A program made the position numbers and the translations under genes. Below, one piece after another: positions 26,813 to 35,996 of a DNA stretch of 64,000 nt. This stretch comes from Clostridia bacterium (GTDB taxonomy: Bacteria > Bacillota > Clostridia > Oscillospirales > Acutalibacteraceae). Every line of letters starts with the position of its first letter. Position 1 is the stretch's first letter. The DNA lies in the NCBI GenBank assembly GCA_017435665.1, contig JAFSEP010000061.1:1-64000 (forward strand), in the 5' to 3' direction. The notes beneath the pieces were generated by a model. It ran no database searches. It saw only the letters and a program-made list of their open reading frames with translations, and had not been told where the DNA came from.

Positions 26813-27640
26813 TTAAACAAACCTCTGTGCATATCCGCATCGGCGGCAAAGCTCTTCCGATGCTCTTCTGTGTTCAAAGCCTTCTTTTATTGCGTTTGCT
26901 CTCGGCGATGCAAGTATTTTTTCAATATCGCCGTCGAATATGTTTCCGAGGGCAAGCCTTCCGTCGCTGTCAAGACAGCAGGGAACAACCGAACCGTCAC
27001 AGAGTATTCCGAAATGGTCACGCAGACCGTAGCAGAAAAAGCTGTTACCCTGAACTTCGGCGCCCATATCAGGCCATTCAAAACGGTCTCCCCACTCAAG
27101 ATGCAGCTTGTCCCTTATACGTATACCTCTGGTGTTCTCTACCCATTCGCCCTCTAAGGATGAACGGAGAATATCAAAGGTTCTGCTGTTTCTTCCGCCG
27201 TCATAGCCTTTATTCCAAAGTCTGAAAACAACTATAATTCCTGTCTCAGATGCGACATCTGCAAAGGAAATTATATCGTTCATATAGCTTTCATAAGCCT
27301 TCTCGTCATTCCCCTCAAAGCTGTGAACGGAGATGCTGACCTTATGAGGCTTAGCAGAAATAATCTCTTCTCCTCTCTCTCTGAGCAAGGTTCCGTTTGT
27401 TGTGATAACCGAACGGAAGCCTTTTTTGTTTGCTTTTTCAAGAAAAAGCGGAAGCTGAGGATGAAGGAGTGGTTCACCCATCAGATGATAGTAAATATGC
27501 TTCGTTTGTCCCTCAAGGGCATCAAGTATACGGGAAAACTCGTCTTCTGTCATCAGCCTCGGCTTACGGCTGTGACCGTGGCAGAAGCTGCAGTTCATAT
27601 TGCAGATGTTTGTGATTTCCACATACACACGAGAATACAT
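26813..27640 (-). CDS. Radical SAM protein with SPASM-like C-terminus
   Basis: The start MYSRVYVEITN at 27640 is chosen because GGAGG lies 5-6 nt upstream; the TTG extension to 27673 has none. The protein has about 275 residues. The radical SAM cluster motif CNMNCSFC lies near residue 13, followed by GEPLLHP and TTNGTLL. The C-terminus has further cysteines (FFCYG, VPCCLDSDG, LGNIFDG, ELCRRCGYAQ) as in SPASM domains that bind an extra iron-sulfur cluster. Such proteins modify peptides, proteins or small molecules. No precursor peptide gene is evident nearby, so the substrate is unknown. Confidence 0.88.
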   Translation of the reverse strand: MYSRVYVEITNICNMNCSFCHGHSRKPRLMTEDEFSRILDALEGQTKHIYYHLMGEPLLHPQLPLFLEKANKKGFRSVITTNGTLLRERGEEIISAKPHKVSISVHSFEGNDEKAYESYMNDIISFADVASETGIIVVFRLWNKGYDGGRNSRTFDILRSSLEGEWVENTRGIRIRDKLHLEWGDRFEWPDMGAEVQGNSFFCYGLRDHFGILCDGSVVPCCLDSDGRLALGNIFDGDIEKILASPRANAIKEGFEHRRASEELCRRCGYAQRFV

Positions 27641-27741
27641 AGCCGCCTCCGTAACAGATTTTCTATAAGTCAATTATAGCAGAAATAAAAGCTTTTTGCA
27701 ATATACAAAAACGGTGCAGATTCACATCTGCACCGCCATAG

Positions 27742-28272
27742 TTATTTAAAGAGCCTTCTGAATTGTTTTTGCCACTTGATAATATAGAGAGTAGCAATTC
27801 GGGTTATTGCAATATCGAACACAACGAACACCACATTGCCCAGAGCAAGAAGAATAAGAGGTCCGTATTTGCCGAGCTCGTTCATATCCTCCATTGAGAT
27901 ACCGAAAACCCTGATTAACACAAAATATGCCGCCACCATAGTCACGTTGAATATGAGGAACTTGACTATCCATTCAACAGCTCTCGGAAGCTTGCTTTCA
28001 AGCACAGCCTTGATTATGGGATAGTATCCGAAAAATGCAACGTACATTACAGCCGCTTCCTTGTCTGTTGCCAGAAGCAGACTGAGGATGCCTGCTGCCG
28101 CATAGACACCGAATGCCCACTTTTTATTTATCTCAATTACCACCACCATAAGCAGAATTCCCGCAAAGGCAGGTGCAGCATATGTCATAACGGGGATTAT
28201 TGTCAGCATCATTATCACAACTGAAAGTGCGGCAATCATTCCGCATATTGCGGTTTTAGATGATTGTTTCAT
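27742..28272 (-). CDS. Integral membrane protein, ECF-transporter S-component-like
   Basis: The 176-residue protein has AGAGGTG about 6 nt before the ATG. Five to six hydrophobic helices fill most of the length, starting with KTAICGMIAALSVVIMMLT, a pattern seen in substrate-binding (S) components of energy-coupling transporters. No energizing module is encoded nearby. It is 13 bp downstream of the DnaJ-like gene and probably in the same operon. The transporter assignment is tentative. Confidence 0.6.
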   Translation of the reverse strand: MKQSSKTAICGMIAALSVVIMMLTIIPVMTYAAPAFAGILLMVVVIEINKKWAFGVYAAAGILSLLLATDKEAAVMYVAFFGYYPIIKAVLESKLPRAVEWIVKFLIFNVTMVAAYFVLIRVFGISMEDMNELGKYGPLILLALGNVVFVVFDIAITRIATLYIIKWQKQFRRLFK

Positions 28273-28285
28273 AGTAACACCTCTG

Positions 28286-28906
28286 TCAACAGCAGGAAAT
28301 CAGGTCACCGCCCATACACTCGCAGCAGCAATCGGCACAAAGGAGACCCGTACAGATATCACAGCCCGAGTCGGCACGTCTTGCTGTTGTTGTTCTGTAA
28401 CCGCCCGTACTGCCCATATTCATACTTTTGTATGCATTGGCGTATTCAATATTGTTCGGTTCCATATTATGTGCGGTACGGAAATAGTTTGAAGCCTGAT
28501 CAAGCCAGCCCTTTCTGTAAAAGAGCTGTCCCATAAGAAAATACCACTTTGCGCCCCTCTGACCGTTGGGTACGCTGTTAAGCATAGTGTGAGCTTCGTC
28601 AAGTCTGTTGGCTGAAAGAAGGTTGATAACCGTGGTATAATCAACGCCGTTATCATAGTTAGAATTGGTGTATCCGCCGCCATGGGATGAATATGATGAC
28701 GAGCTTGTATTGCCCTTGAAGCCGCCCTTTATTATTGCATCGTATGCCTCGTTGATTTCCTGCATTTTTTCATTTGCAAGGTCAGCAAGGTCAGAGTTTG
28801 CATATTTATCGGGATGATACTTCTTGGCAAGTGCTCTGTATGCAGCTTTGATTTCTTCCTCACTTGCTCCGGGTCTTACTCCCAGCACCTCATATGGATT
28901 TTTCAT
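28286..28906 (-). CDS. J-domain protein with Cys-rich tail
   Basis: The 206-residue protein has an N-terminal J domain (1-63; [20 protein letters not shown] with the HPD motif in KKYHPDKY), which would stimulate an Hsp70 ATPase. A Gly/Ser/Tyr linker follows, then a TPR-like segment (about 95-165; [29 protein letters not shown]). The tail holds many cysteines ([19 protein letters not shown], ending SCC). It lacks the usual DnaJ zinc-finger repeats, so it is a specialised co-chaperone. GGAGG is 10 nt before the start. The membrane protein gene follows at 13 bp. Confidence 0.85.
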   Translation of the reverse strand: MKNPYEVLGVRPGASEEEIKAAYRALAKKYHPDKYANSDLADLANEKMQEINEAYDAIIKGGFKGNTSSSSYSSHGGGYTNSNYDNGVDYTTVINLLSANRLDEAHTMLNSVPNGQRGAKWYFLMGQLFYRKGWLDQASNYFRTAHNMEPNNIEYANAYKSMNMGSTGGYRTTTARRADSGCDICTGLLCADCCCECMGGDLISCC

Positions 28907-28926
28907 TTTTTACATTCCTCCGTGTA

Positions 28927-29056
28927 GCAACAGCTTTGCTGTTGCAGTGAAATCTGTCCTTACGGACAGGTGAAATTTTGCTTTCGCAAAGTGAAATATC
29001 TGCTGTGCAGATATGAAATATTTGCCTTTCGGCAAATGTTGTGGGGCTGCGCCGCA
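28927..29056. repeat. Array of small palindromes, copy 1
   Basis: Consecutive hairpins are GCAACAG..CTGTTGC, CTGTCCTTACGGACAG, TTTGCTTTCGCAAA, ATATCTGCTGTGCAGATAT, ATTTGCCTTTCGGCAAAT and a GGGGCTGCGCCGC end. The first four are separated by GTGAAAT or ATGAAAT heptamers. From 28949 onward the array is repeated at 29131-29238. With that copy it fills the 335-bp gene-free gap before the J-domain gene. Confidence 0.9.
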
Positions 29057-29130
29057 TTTATATAACAGCAACAATACTTAACTCACGCTTTAATGGTGGG
29101 CTAAGTTATATTTGTTACCCTTATTACATC

Positions 29131-29238
29131 GAAATCTGTCCTTACGGACAGGTGAAATTTTGCTGTCGCAAAGTGAAATATCTGCTGTGCAGATATGAAA
29201 TATTTGCCTTTCGGCAAATGTTGTGGGGCTGCGCCGCA
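29131..29238. repeat. Array of small palindromes, copy 2
   Basis: This is a direct copy of 28949-29056 with one base change in the second hairpin loop (ctgtcgc for ctttcgc). It ends 4 bp before the stop codon of the DUF5685 gene at 29242. Confidence 0.9.
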
Positions 29239-29241
29239 TAA

Positions 29242-30069
29242 TTAAATATTATGAATTCTGTTCACCTCTGCGTGCAGACCCTCATAAATAACGTTTTCTA
29301 TAACGCTTTTGAAGTGTCTTACCTCCAGAAGCTCGTATGCGTTTGCTATCTCGCTTTCGGTAAGATTAAGGGTTTTTATCACATCTTCCTTTGACTTACC
29401 GCTGAGTATTACGGGATTATAGTTTCCCTTTTCTCTGTCCTTATCCATATCGTCCAGAGCATCGGTTATATATACCCATCTGCCCAGACAATAGCCCATT
29501 CGCCTGAGGACCTTGCTTTGAGCCTCATCTTTACAATTATAGCAGAAAATTTCTCCCAATGCAACTGCCGTCGGGTCGGCAGCTTCATCAAGATTTGCAG
29601 TTTTCGCCCTTTCAAGCTCTGATTGCTTCTGCATCATTGACGAAATCAGCTCATTAATCTCGGGCTGATATTTTTTTGCCTTACGGTAGTATCTGCCGAA
29701 TATCGGTTTTATCATAAGAAGCAAAAGTTTCCTGAAAAATCCGCTGTCTGCAATATCATCGATAATCTTGTACCAGACCATAAGCATAGCAATATCTGCA
29801 GTATAGTTCAGCGCATCGCTTCCGTTTCTGCAGAAATTACATTTTTTTGCAGGATTGAAGGGACATCTTTTCTGCTCAAAGTCAGGCACACAGCTTCCTA
29901 TGCTCATTCTTATTATTGCAAGAAAGGTAAAGTCATAGCTGAGTGTCAGCCTTGCCGCAAGACCGTAGCGTTTACCCAGAGTACGGCATACCGAGCAGTA
30001 AACGCCCTTATATGCTTCGTAATGCTTCACCTTCATCTCAGGCTTACACGCTTTCACATAGCCGAACAC
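29242..30069 (-). CDS. DUF5685 family protein
   Basis: A GTG start at 30069 is chosen. AGGAGGGG lies 6 nt upstream and gives MFGYVKACKPEMKVKHYEAYKG, the N-terminus expected for DUF5685. The protein has about 275 residues, with cysteines at VYCSVCR, KRCPFNPAKKCNFC and EIFCYNC that suggest metal binding. It is largely helical and may be membrane associated (FRKLLLLMIKPIF). The function of this family is not known. It lies upstream of the J-domain gene in the same orientation, separated by the palindrome arrays, so these genes may be linked in function. Confidence 0.8.
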   Translation of the reverse strand: MFGYVKACKPEMKVKHYEAYKGVYCSVCRTLGKRYGLAARLTLSYDFTFLAIIRMSIGSCVPDFEQKRCPFNPAKKCNFCRNGSDALNYTADIAMLMVWYKIIDDIADSGFFRKLLLLMIKPIFGRYYRKAKKYQPEINELISSMMQKQSELERAKTANLDEAADPTAVALGEIFCYNCKDEAQSKVLRRMGYCLGRWVYITDALDDMDKDREKGNYNPVILSGKSKEDVIKTLNLTESEIANAYELLEVRHFKSVIENVIYEGLHAEVNRIHNI

Positions 30070-30217
30070 AGCATACCCCTCCTCTGATAACAAATACAAG
30101 AACAATGTTATATAAAAATATTTCCGAATGAATTAACACACTGTAAACTTTAAATACTTGATTATTAAAGCTGATTATATTATAATGAAAGAGAACAAAC
30201 TCTCAAGGAGGAAAACT

Positions 30218-31129
30218 ATGGCTATTATTGTTAAAGATGCGTATTTCAATTCATCAACAGGAATGGACAGAATACACTGTATGATATGGGAAAACGACGA
30301 GGTTGAAAAAATCGGCGTTATTCAGCTTGCTCACGGTGTAAGCGAATACATAGAAAGATATGACGATTTTGCAAGGTTTCTTGCAGATAACGGCTATATT
30401 GTCTGCGGTAACGACCACCTGGGTCACGGACTTTCTGCAAGAAGCATGGAGGAGTTAGGCTTCTTCTGTGAGATTGACGGCGACGTGAGAATGGTTGACG
30501 ATATGCACATTCTCCATAACATTATGCATAAGCGTTACCCCGAGCTCCCCTACTACCTTTTCGGTCACAGCATGGGTTCATTCTGTGCAAGAGTATATGC
30601 GGCTGATTTCGGTGAAGAGCTTGCAGGTCTTATCCTCTGCGGAACCGGTGAGCTTCCCTCTGCAAGTATTCTTGCAGAAGAACCTCTCAGAAAGCTCTCA
30701 GAAAAACTGGATTCAGCTTTCAGACTTGATACCTCCGCTATAATGAAGTATTTTCTCAAGGAAGGTCAGACGGGCAACGACTGGCTCAGCTACAATAAGG
30801 AAAACATTGCTAAATATGAAGCTGACCCCTATTGCGGTGTACCTCTTACGGTCAGCGGCGGCAGAGACCTTGTCTCCCTTGCAAACTCAGCCTGTAATCC
30901 TCAGTGGGCATCAAGAGTGCCCGTGGGCCTGCCCATTCTCCTCATATCGGGAGCAAAAGACCCCATCGGCTTCAACGGCAGAGGTGTTATCAACGTCTGC
31001 GACAACCTTGAAGATGCAGGTCACAAGCCTGAGGTTATTCTCTATCCCGGTATGAAGCACGAAATTCTCAACGAGGACGAACACGAAAGAGTTTACAGAG
31101 ACGTGCTTGAATGGCTGAAAAAGAACTGA
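30218..31129 (+). CDS. Alpha/beta hydrolase, monoacylglycerol lipase-like
   Basis: The start MAIIVKDAYF is chosen because AAGGAGG lies 7 nt upstream; the longer frame from 30158 has no site. The protein has 303 residues. The fold motifs are VIQLAHGVSEYIERYDDFARFLADNGY, the nucleophile elbow GHSMGS, an acidic residue in LISGAKDPIG and the catalytic His in YPGMKHEIL. This arrangement matches the Hydrolase_4 lysophospholipase group. No signal peptide is seen, so it is probably a cytoplasmic esterase. A strong terminator follows. Confidence 0.85.
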   Translation: MAIIVKDAYFNSSTGMDRIHCMIWENDEVEKIGVIQLAHGVSEYIERYDDFARFLADNGYIVCGNDHLGHGLSARSMEELGFFCEIDGDVRMVDDMHILHNIMHKRYPELPYYLFGHSMGSFCARVYAADFGEELAGLILCGTGELPSASILAEEPLRKLSEKLDSAFRLDTSAIMKYFLKEGQTGNDWLSYNKENIAKYEADPYCGVPLTVSGGRDLVSLANSACNPQWASRVPVGLPILLISGAKDPIGFNGRGVINVCDNLEDAGHKPEVILYPGMKHEILNEDEHERVYRDVLEWLKKN

Positions 31130-31150
31130 TTTACATTCCTATATATAAAA

Positions 31151-31174
31151 GGTGTGATGCACGTGCATCACACC
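31151..31174. terminator. Bidirectional terminator between hydrolase and GH30 genes
   Basis: GGTGTGATGCAC pairs with GTGCATCACACC as a perfect palindrome. AAAA precedes it and TTTTT follows, so it works for the convergent genes on both sides. Confidence 0.85.
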
Positions 31175-31197
31175 TTTTTGATTCATATTTTAAGTTT

Positions 31198-32760
31198 TTA
31201 CTTCAGCTCAACGTTTTCAATAACAAACGTAGTGACTGAGTTTGCCTTGAGAACACCGCAGAAGGTATCGCCTATGAAGGTTGTGTTCTTTACGTTCTCC
31301 CAATGCTCACCGTCAGCCATACTGCCGCTTGTTCTGTAAACGCTTACATCGTGCTTACCGAGCTTGAAATCATTAAGCTTATATCCCGTAACAGAATCGC
31401 CTTCCCAATAGTTAATACCGACTATAACAAGCTGTTTTGTCTCCTCATTATATGCGGCGATTTCCGTGCCGTTTTTAATATGGATAATCCTTGAGCCGGG
31501 TCTGATAAACTTTGAAAACTGACCGAAGGCATAATACTTCTGAGTCTTTATGATTTCCTGAGCATCGTGGTCAGCTGTGCAGGTGCCCCAGAAGCCGCTT
31601 GTTGTATCGGTTATCCACCAATCCTGATTTCCGTTGTAGCCGTCCTTGCTCTTATGGGAATCGATAACCTGCCAGATAACCCAGGCAGACGGTGAAAGTC
31701 TGTCAAGATCCTCAAGAATCTTGCCTGCAAACCAGAGAGCAGGACCCATTTCTCCTGCATTTGTGCCTGATACGCCGTTGCCGTCAACCTCACTCATCCA
31801 GAGATTCATATTCTTTTCCTTGGCAAGTGCACCAAGCTCGTCAATACCGATTGTGTAGTATGTATGCGTGCTGTATCTGTCAATAACTGATTTTGCTTCA
31901 TCTGAAAGAGCGTTGTATGACTCGTCAAATCTGACAGGGGCAGTATCATCTGTTGCAACAACCTCAACACTTCCGAGACCTACGCTTTCGAATGCCTTTG
32001 CAGTTTCAACAATAATCTTTGACTGGCTCTCACCTATATCATAGTGACAGCCCTCCTGCTTGGGACTGAAAGCACCCCAGTAATCTGTGTTAGGTTCATT
32101 CATAGCCGAAATTGAGGACACCTTTATACCGAGCTGATTATTGATGTATGCGGAAACGTGAGCAAGATAGTTGGCAAAATCTGTGTAGCAGTCGTCTCTC
32201 AGATTGTTCTGATTAGGATCCGTTGCACCTGATGCACAGCCGCTGTTTGTCATAAAGTACGGCGGAGAATTTGCAAAGACCTCAACATAAGCATCGTCTC
32301 CTGCTGCCTGATAGGCTCTCTGTAATACATTAAGCTGATTTTTGTCGGCAGTATAATCATATTCATACTCTCCGGTTTCTTCATTGAGATAAAGCCAACC
32401 GGGAACCTCTGAATCGGTACGTGTGATGTGCTTATGTGTGGGGTCATCACCGCCGCCGATGTTATATCTCATAATATTCAGGTTAAGACCGTCTTTGCTG
32501 AAAAACATCTCAGCCGCATCCTGAGCAAGCTTATCGCTGTAACCAACACGGTTTGCCCACCAGCAAAGGCTTGTGCCCCAGCCTTCGAATTTACCGTCAT
32601 TTGTTGTTGAGGCATTATCCATTGAGATAATGACCTCGTGATCATAAACACCTATTGTTGATTTCACGTGATCCACCACCCCTGCATAATCTGAGCTGAC
32701 AAACGCAAGAATTGCTGTTAAAATACTGAGAATCGTTGCCAAGATCTTTTCTGTTCCCAT
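31198..32760 (-). CDS. Glycoside hydrolase family 30
   Basis: The 520-residue protein has AAGGAG about 8 nt before the ATG. A hydrophobic N-terminus (ILATILSILTAILAFVSS) suggests export or anchoring. The TIM-barrel motifs are GWGTSLCWWANRVG (about 60-73), the acid/base E222 in MNEPN and the nucleophile E324 in WMSEVDG, followed by a C-terminal beta domain. The GWGTSLCWWA signature is reminiscent of subfamily 5 (beta-1,6-galactanase-like), but that is a guess. It probably degrades plant or host glycans. Confidence 0.85.
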   Translation of the reverse strand: MGTEKILATILSILTAILAFVSSDYAGVVDHVKSTIGVYDHEVIISMDNASTTNDGKFEGWGTSLCWWANRVGYSDKLAQDAAEMFFSKDGLNLNIMRYNIGGGDDPTHKHITRTDSEVPGWLYLNEETGEYEYDYTADKNQLNVLQRAYQAAGDDAYVEVFANSPPYFMTNSGCASGATDPNQNNLRDDCYTDFANYLAHVSAYINNQLGIKVSSISAMNEPNTDYWGAFSPKQEGCHYDIGESQSKIIVETAKAFESVGLGSVEVVATDDTAPVRFDESYNALSDEAKSVIDRYSTHTYYTIGIDELGALAKEKNMNLWMSEVDGNGVSGTNAGEMGPALWFAGKILEDLDRLSPSAWVIWQVIDSHKSKDGYNGNQDWWITDTTSGFWGTCTADHDAQEIIKTQKYYAFGQFSKFIRPGSRIIHIKNGTEIAAYNEETKQLVIVGINYWEGDSVTGYKLNDFKLGKHDVSVYRTSGSMADGEHWENVKNTTFIGDTFCGVLKANSVTTFVIENVELK

Positions 32761-32862
32761 ACCTTTTCTCCTTTGTCTCGGTTATTGCCTTAATTATACA
32801 GTAAATATTCATCGGTTTCAAGTGTAAAAGAAATAAATAAACAATTTGCAGTCCGTTTTCAC

Positions 32863-32891
32863 TTGACAAACCCTTTCTTTTATTGTAGAAT
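32863..32891 (+). promoter_or_regulatory. Promoter of the T-box-tyrS transcript
   Basis: TTGACA (32863-32868), a 17-nt spacer and TAGAAT (32886-32891), close to the sigma-A consensus. Confidence 0.75.
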
Positions 32892-32899
32892 TACAGCAA

Positions 32900-33135
32900 T
32901 ATGTTAAAAGCTGAGACAGGAACAAGTAGTTGATTTTTCCGCAAAACAGAAAGCTACCGGCTGATGAGAGGTGCATGAGGAATTTCAATGAATACATCCT
33001 TGAGCTTCACACCGAAATCTGCAGTAGGCTGTGACGAATTACCTGCGTTAAAGGTATTGAGGTGTGCTTCGGCGCATAAATCAAGGTGGTACCACGGTTT
33101 TAATCGTCCTTGCGTTTGCAGGGACGTTTTTATTT
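32900..33135 (+). promoter_or_regulatory. T-box riboswitch (tyrosine) upstream of tyrS
   Basis: The conserved T-box AAGGTGGTACCACGG is at 33083-33097, directly before a terminator stem CGTCCTTGC/GCAGGGACG (33105-33126) with a T-run. A UAC tyrosine codon in GAATACATCC (33 nt region near 32993-32995) is the probable specifier. Uncharged tRNA-Tyr would stabilise the antiterminator and allow tyrS expression. It fills most of the 403-bp gap before tyrS. Confidence 0.9.
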
Positions 33136-33163
33136 TGTTAAATATTTTTCGGAGGATAAAACA

Positions 33164-34387
33164 ATGAAAATTTATGACGAGCTTGTTGCAAGAGGTCTTA
33201 TTGCACAGGTAACAGACGAAGAAGAAATCAAGGAGCTTATCAATAACGGTAAGGCTACCTTCTATATCGGCTTCGACCCCACAGCTGACAGCCTTCACGT
33301 TGGTCACTTTATGGCTCTCTGCCTTATGAAGAGACTTCAGAATGCAGGTAACAAGCCTGTTGTTCTTCTCGGCGGCGGCACAGGTATGATCGGTGACCCC
33401 TCAGGCAGAAGCGATTTAAGACAGGTTCTTACCAAGGAAACGATCCAGCACAATATTGACTGCTTCAAGAAGCAGATGAGCCGTTTCATTGATTTCAGCG
33501 ATGACAAGGCTATTATGGTTAACAATGCCGACTGGCTTCTTGACCTTAACTATGTTGACGTTCTTCGTGAGGTTGGTGCATGCTTCTCAGTTAACAATAT
33601 GCTCAGAGCAGAGTGCTACAAGCAGAGAATGGAAAAGGGTCTCAGCTTCCTTGAATTCAACTATATGATTATGCAGAGCTATGACTTCTACTACTTATAT
33701 AAGAACTACGGCTGCAATATGCAGTTCGGCGGTGACGACCAGTGGTCAAATATGCTCGGCGGTACTGAGCTTATCAGAAAGAAGCTGGGCAAGGACGCAT
33801 ACGCTATGACAATCACCCTCCTTATGAACTCAGAGGGTAAGAAGATGGGCAAAACAGCTTCAGGTGCTGTATGGCTTGACCCCGAAAAGACATCTCCCTA
33901 CGACTTCTATCAGTACTGGAGAAATGTTGGTGACGCTGACGTTATGAAGTGCATCCGTATGCTCACATTCCTTCCTCTTGAACAGATTGAGGAAATGAGC
34001 AAGTGGGAAGGCAACCAGCTCAATGAAGCAAAGGATATCCTCGCATACGAGCTTACGGGTCTTGTTCACGGTCAGGAAGAAGCAGAAAAAGCAAGAGAAG
34101 CTTCAAGAGCTCTCTTCGGCGGCGGAAGCGACACAACAAATATGCCCACAACCGAGCTTTCAGACGAGGACTTCACAGACGGCAGCATTGACATTCTCAC
34201 TCTCCTTGTAAAGACTGAGCTTACAGCTTCAAAGTCAGAGGCAAGACGTGCCGTTGATCAGGGCGGTGTAAGTGTAAACAATGAAAAGGTAAAGGATATC
34301 AAGACTTCTTTCACTAAGGAAGATATCGGCGAAGAGCTTATCCTCAAGCGTGGCAAGAAGAAGTTTATGAAGATTATCTGCAAGTAA
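33164..34387 (+). CDS. tyrS: Tyrosyl-tRNA synthetase
   Basis: The 407-residue protein starts at an ATG with GGAGG about 7 nt upstream; the longer frame from 33110 runs into the T-box terminator. It attaches tyrosine to tRNA-Tyr in the cytoplasm. The class I signatures are HVGH near residue 45 (HIGH) and KKMGKTASG (KMSKS variant). The tyrosine pocket is at [22 protein letters not shown]. An S4 RNA-binding domain ends the protein ([21 protein letters not shown]). It is regulated by the T-box leader and ends at a strong terminator. Confidence 0.97.
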   Translation: MKIYDELVARGLIAQVTDEEEIKELINNGKATFYIGFDPTADSLHVGHFMALCLMKRLQNAGNKPVVLLGGGTGMIGDPSGRSDLRQVLTKETIQHNIDCFKKQMSRFIDFSDDKAIMVNNADWLLDLNYVDVLREVGACFSVNNMLRAECYKQRMEKGLSFLEFNYMIMQSYDFYYLYKNYGCNMQFGGDDQWSNMLGGTELIRKKLGKDAYAMTITLLMNSEGKKMGKTASGAVWLDPEKTSPYDFYQYWRNVGDADVMKCIRMLTFLPLEQIEEMSKWEGNQLNEAKDILAYELTGLVHGQEEAEKAREASRALFGGGSDTTNMPTTELSDEDFTDGSIDILTLLVKTELTASKSEARRAVDQGGVSVNNEKVKDIKTSFTKEDIGEELILKRGKKKFMKIICK

Positions 34388-34397
34388 AAATCATCAT

Positions 34398-34426
34398 AAC
34401 CGTGTACGGAAAATGCGTACACGGTT
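34398..34426 (+). terminator. Terminator of tyrS
   Basis: AACCGTGTACG pairs with CGTACACGGTT and is followed by ATTTTTTT. Confidence 0.9.
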
Positions 34427-34528
34427 ATTTTTTTGCTCTGCAACCGTTGGTTGCGGTTTTGCAAAGCATTCTTTCTTGAACAGCTACCGAAAAACTGATA
34501 TAATAAAAGCGAAGAAAGGGTGAATAAA

Positions 34529-35056
34529 ATGAAACTTAACGAAAAAATATCTCTTTACAGAAAGAAAAGCGGATTATCTCAGGAAGCTTTTGCCGAAAAG
34601 ATCGGCGTTTCCCGTCAAGCTGTCAGCAAATTGGAAACAGGTGAATCCGTACCTGAAGTATCAAAGCTCAAAGCTATTGCTGATTGCTTTGGTGTTACAG
34701 TTGATTTTCTTTTAAGTGAGGATGAAAATCCGCCTGTTAATAACAGCACAGAAAAGAAATCCTTTGCCGATAAATTTGATTCGTGGCTTGATGACCTGCC
34801 TGACAAGGTAATAAGTTTTTTCAAAAAATATGATTGGGTTTTAGGAATAGTTCTCGCCTTGTTCGGTTTTTACAGGATACTCACAATTTTTCCGGGATTA
34901 AGCATAATCACAATAGCGGGCGGTGCTTTTGAGGGTAATTTGACTTTCTCATTCGGCTTGATTTATATATTCAATTTGTTAACAGGTATTGCTATGTTTA
35001 TCGGCGGAATAGTGATTGCAGTCAAGTGTAAAAGGAAGAAACATAAAGAAGATTAA
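34529..35056 (+). CDS. XRE-family regulator with membrane segments
   Basis: The 175-residue protein starts at the ATG at 34529; GAAAGG lies 9 nt upstream and overlaps an in-frame GTG. The N-terminal helix-turn-helix (LNEKISLYRKKSGLSQEAFAEKIGVSRQAVSKLETG, about 3-60) is of the Cro/XRE type. After a linker there are two hydrophobic segments (about 100-120 and 140-166) and a Lys-rich end. Such membrane-linked regulators are common in Firmicutes; the targets are not known. It is a single gene between two terminators. Confidence 0.85.
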   Translation: MKLNEKISLYRKKSGLSQEAFAEKIGVSRQAVSKLETGESVPEVSKLKAIADCFGVTVDFLLSEDENPPVNNSTEKKSFADKFDSWLDDLPDKVISFFKKYDWVLGIVLALFGFYRILTIFPGLSIITIAGGAFEGNLTFSFGLIYIFNLLTGIAMFIGGIVIAVKCKRKKHKED

Positions 35057-35074
35057 AAATATACACATAAAAAT

Positions 35075-35104
35075 AAGTGCAGAACTTTCGACTGTTCTGC
35101 ACTT
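35075..35104. terminator. Bidirectional terminator
   Basis: AAGTGCAGAAC pairs with GTTCTGCACTT, followed by GTTTTTTATTTT. It lies between the convergent XRE and pyridoxal kinase genes. Confidence 0.85.
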
Positions 35105-35109
35105 GTTTT

Positions 35110-35943
35110 TTATTTTCCTATTCTCTTGAGCAGATAAGGTACTGCCTGCTCGAAGTGAACACCGTACCATTGGAGCTTACCGTCCTCTATGGTCAGGCGG
35201 ATACATTCTGCTGTGTAATCAGCGGCAATTTTCACGGCTTCCTTCCAGTCAAAGCCGTTCATCATAGCACCTATACAGGTGCTTGAGAAAATGTCACCTG
35301 TACCGTGATAGCTGTATGGATGCTTCTTATGCTCATAGAAGAAGTATTCATCCTTCGTGCTGTCATAGCCCATAACACCTGTCATACCCTCTCTGAAGCT
35401 GACACCTGTGAGAATACTTACCTTTGCGCCGAGTGCCGAAAGCTTCTGAAGCATTTCCTTTATGTAAGCCTCATCATACTCGGCCCTATACTCCATACCA
35501 ACCATAAAAGAAGCCTCGGTGACATTGGGAACAATAACGTCAGCCTTTGCACAAAGAGTTGCCATATGCTTTGCAAAAGCTTCATCAAAGGCAGGATAAA
35601 GCTTACCGTTATCAGCCATGGCGGGGTCAACGAAGATAATGTTGCTGTCTGTTCTGAACTTGTCAAACATATCCTTCATCAGGTCAATCTGCTCAAACGA
35701 GCCGAGATAGCCTGTATAAATTGCATCAAAATCAAGGTTTTCCTCTTTCCAATGCTCAGTTACGGGAGCAATCTGATCAGTAAGGTCTTTAACCGTGAAA
35801 CGACTGAACATAGTGTGTGTTGAGAGAACTGCCGTGGGGATAATGGCAGTTTCCACACCCATAGCAGATATAATCGGAAGTGCAACCGTAAGAGAACACT
35901 TTCCTAAACACGAAATATCCTGAATTGTGACAATCCTTTTCAT
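35110..35943 (-). CDS. Pyridoxal/pyridoxamine kinase
   Basis: The start MKRIVTIQDISCLGKCSLT at 35943 fits the family N-terminus; the ribosome site is weak (AGAG). The 277-residue protein belongs to the PfkB/ribokinase-type vitamin B6 kinases. Markers are the N-terminal GKCSLTVALPIISAMG, IFVDPAMADNGKLY, VPNVTEA and the HGTGDIFSS anion-hole/catalytic-Asp motif. It phosphorylates pyridoxal, pyridoxamine or pyridoxine to make PLP precursors. The divergent MocR-type gene at 36057 is the expected regulator, with a shared operator-like inverted repeat between them. Confidence 0.88.
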   Translation of the reverse strand: MKRIVTIQDISCLGKCSLTVALPIISAMGVETAIIPTAVLSTHTMFSRFTVKDLTDQIAPVTEHWKEENLDFDAIYTGYLGSFEQIDLMKDMFDKFRTDSNIIFVDPAMADNGKLYPAFDEAFAKHMATLCAKADVIVPNVTEASFMVGMEYRAEYDEAYIKEMLQKLSALGAKVSILTGVSFREGMTGVMGYDSTKDEYFFYEHKKHPYSYHGTGDIFSSTCIGAMMNGFDWKEAVKIAADYTAECIRLTIEDGKLQWYGVHFEQAVPYLLKRIGK

Positions 35944-35996
35944 AAAATTCACTCTTTTCTCTTTACAAATTCTGTTGTTCATATTATACTTAATTT

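Noticed and set aside
28927..29238. Palindrome arrays as a CRISPR
   Set aside because: The hairpins differ in sequence and the spacers are short and constant, the opposite of a CRISPR; no cas genes are present.
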